A stretch of DNA of 64,000 nt from Herbidospora mongoliensis (GTDB lineage Bacteria; Actinomycetota; Actinomycetes; Streptosporangiales; Streptosporangiaceae), in NCBI RefSeq assembly GCF_001570545.1, contig NZ_BBXD01000020.1, positions 224,001 to 288,000 of the forward strand, read 5' to 3'. A program made the position numbers and the translations under genes. This document shows positions 63,768 through 64,000 of this stretch, one piece after another. Each line of letters begins with the position of its first letter. Positions within the stretch are counted from its first letter, which is position 1. The notes beneath the pieces are model-generated. The model was not told the DNA's origin, searched no databases, and saw nothing but the letters and a program-made list of their open reading frames with translations.

Positions 63768-64000
63768 CTTTTGGAGAGTTTGATCCTGGCTCAGGACGAA
63801 CGCTGGCGGCGTGCTTAACACATGCAAGTCGAGCGGAAAGGCCCTTCGGGGTACTCGAGCGGCGAACGGGTGAGTAACACGTGAGTAACCTGCCCCTGAC
63901 TCTGGGATAAGCCTGGGAAACTGGGTCTAATACCGGATATGACGTCTTCTCGCATGAGATGGATGTGGAAAGTTTTTCGGTCAGGGATGGACTCGCGGCC
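63768..64000 (+). rRNA. rrs: 16S ribosomal RNA (5' part)
   Basis: The start TTTTGGAGAGTTTGATCCTG and the following blocks GACGAACGCTGGCGGCGTGC, TAACACATGCAAGTCGAGCG and GGGTGAGTAACACGTGAGTA are universal 16S sequences; GTAACCTGCCCCTGACTCTG is of actinobacterial type. The 5' end is set by aligning GAGTTTGAT to E. coli position 9. The gene runs out of the window after 233 nt. Confidence 0.97.

Overview
The window is high-GC DNA (roughly 70%) read almost entirely from one strand. Gene content and order are those of an actinobacterium: phosphatidylinositol-mannoside genes, pdxST-yebC-ruvCAB-yajC-secDF-apt-rel, hisS-aspS, rarA, alaS-ruvX-mltG-aroE, infC-rpmI-rplT, pheST, an arginine cluster, tyrS and a 16S rRNA gene. 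Eis-like GNAT, tricorn protease, HTH-less STAND ATPases, the Methyltransf_19 (DUF574) family, many GTG/TTG starts and 4-bp ATGA/GTGA overlaps suggest a filamentous actinomycete, perhaps Streptosporangiales; the taxon is an inference from gene content only.

Layout. 1-2.2 kb: end of the PIM operon (patA, pimA, a LemA-like membrane protein). 2.3-6.9 kb: DUF3048 lipoprotein, pdxST, yebC, Eis-like acetyltransferase. 6.9-9.4 kb: ruvCAB behind a perfect LexA-type palindrome. 9.4-15.8 kb: yajC-secD-secF, apt, rel. 15.8-23.7 kb: DUF349 protein, two cell-surface cyclophilins (one membrane-anchored, one lipoprotein), MBL hydrolase-hisS-aspS, and an orphan methyltransferase. 23.8-29.5 kb: tricorn protease, DUF2231 membrane protein, rarA and two small membrane proteins. 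29.5-35.8 kb: alaS, ruvX, two tandem mltG paralogues, aroE. 35.8-43.3 kb: infC (rare ATC start with a hairpin-rich leader), rpmI, rplT, a SpoU methyltransferase, an orphan histidine kinase, pheST.

43.4-53.1 kb is the most accessory-looking part: two tandem STAND/NB-ARC ATPases with no DNA-binding domain, an unknown gene divergent from an XRE regulator across a 23-bp inverted repeat, a RyR-domain protein, an MFS exporter, a SnoaL-like protein and an acyl-CoA synthetase. 53.1-60.4 kb is argCJBDFRH without argG, preceded by a promoter overlapped by ARG-box-like palindromes. 60.4-64 kb: 3-methyladenine glycosylase, tyrS, a tetratricopeptide-like protein, then the rRNA leader and the first 233 nt of 16S rRNA.

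The least expected signal outside genes is a 52-54 bp hairpin element present three times (5.7, 12.8 and 63.3 kb). Every copy lies just after a stop codon, and the copies differ in part by compensatory changes in the stem. No CRISPR array, insertion sequence, prophage or tRNA gene was recognised. All coordinates and motifs come from reading the sequence; family assignments rest on motif recognition, not on a database search.
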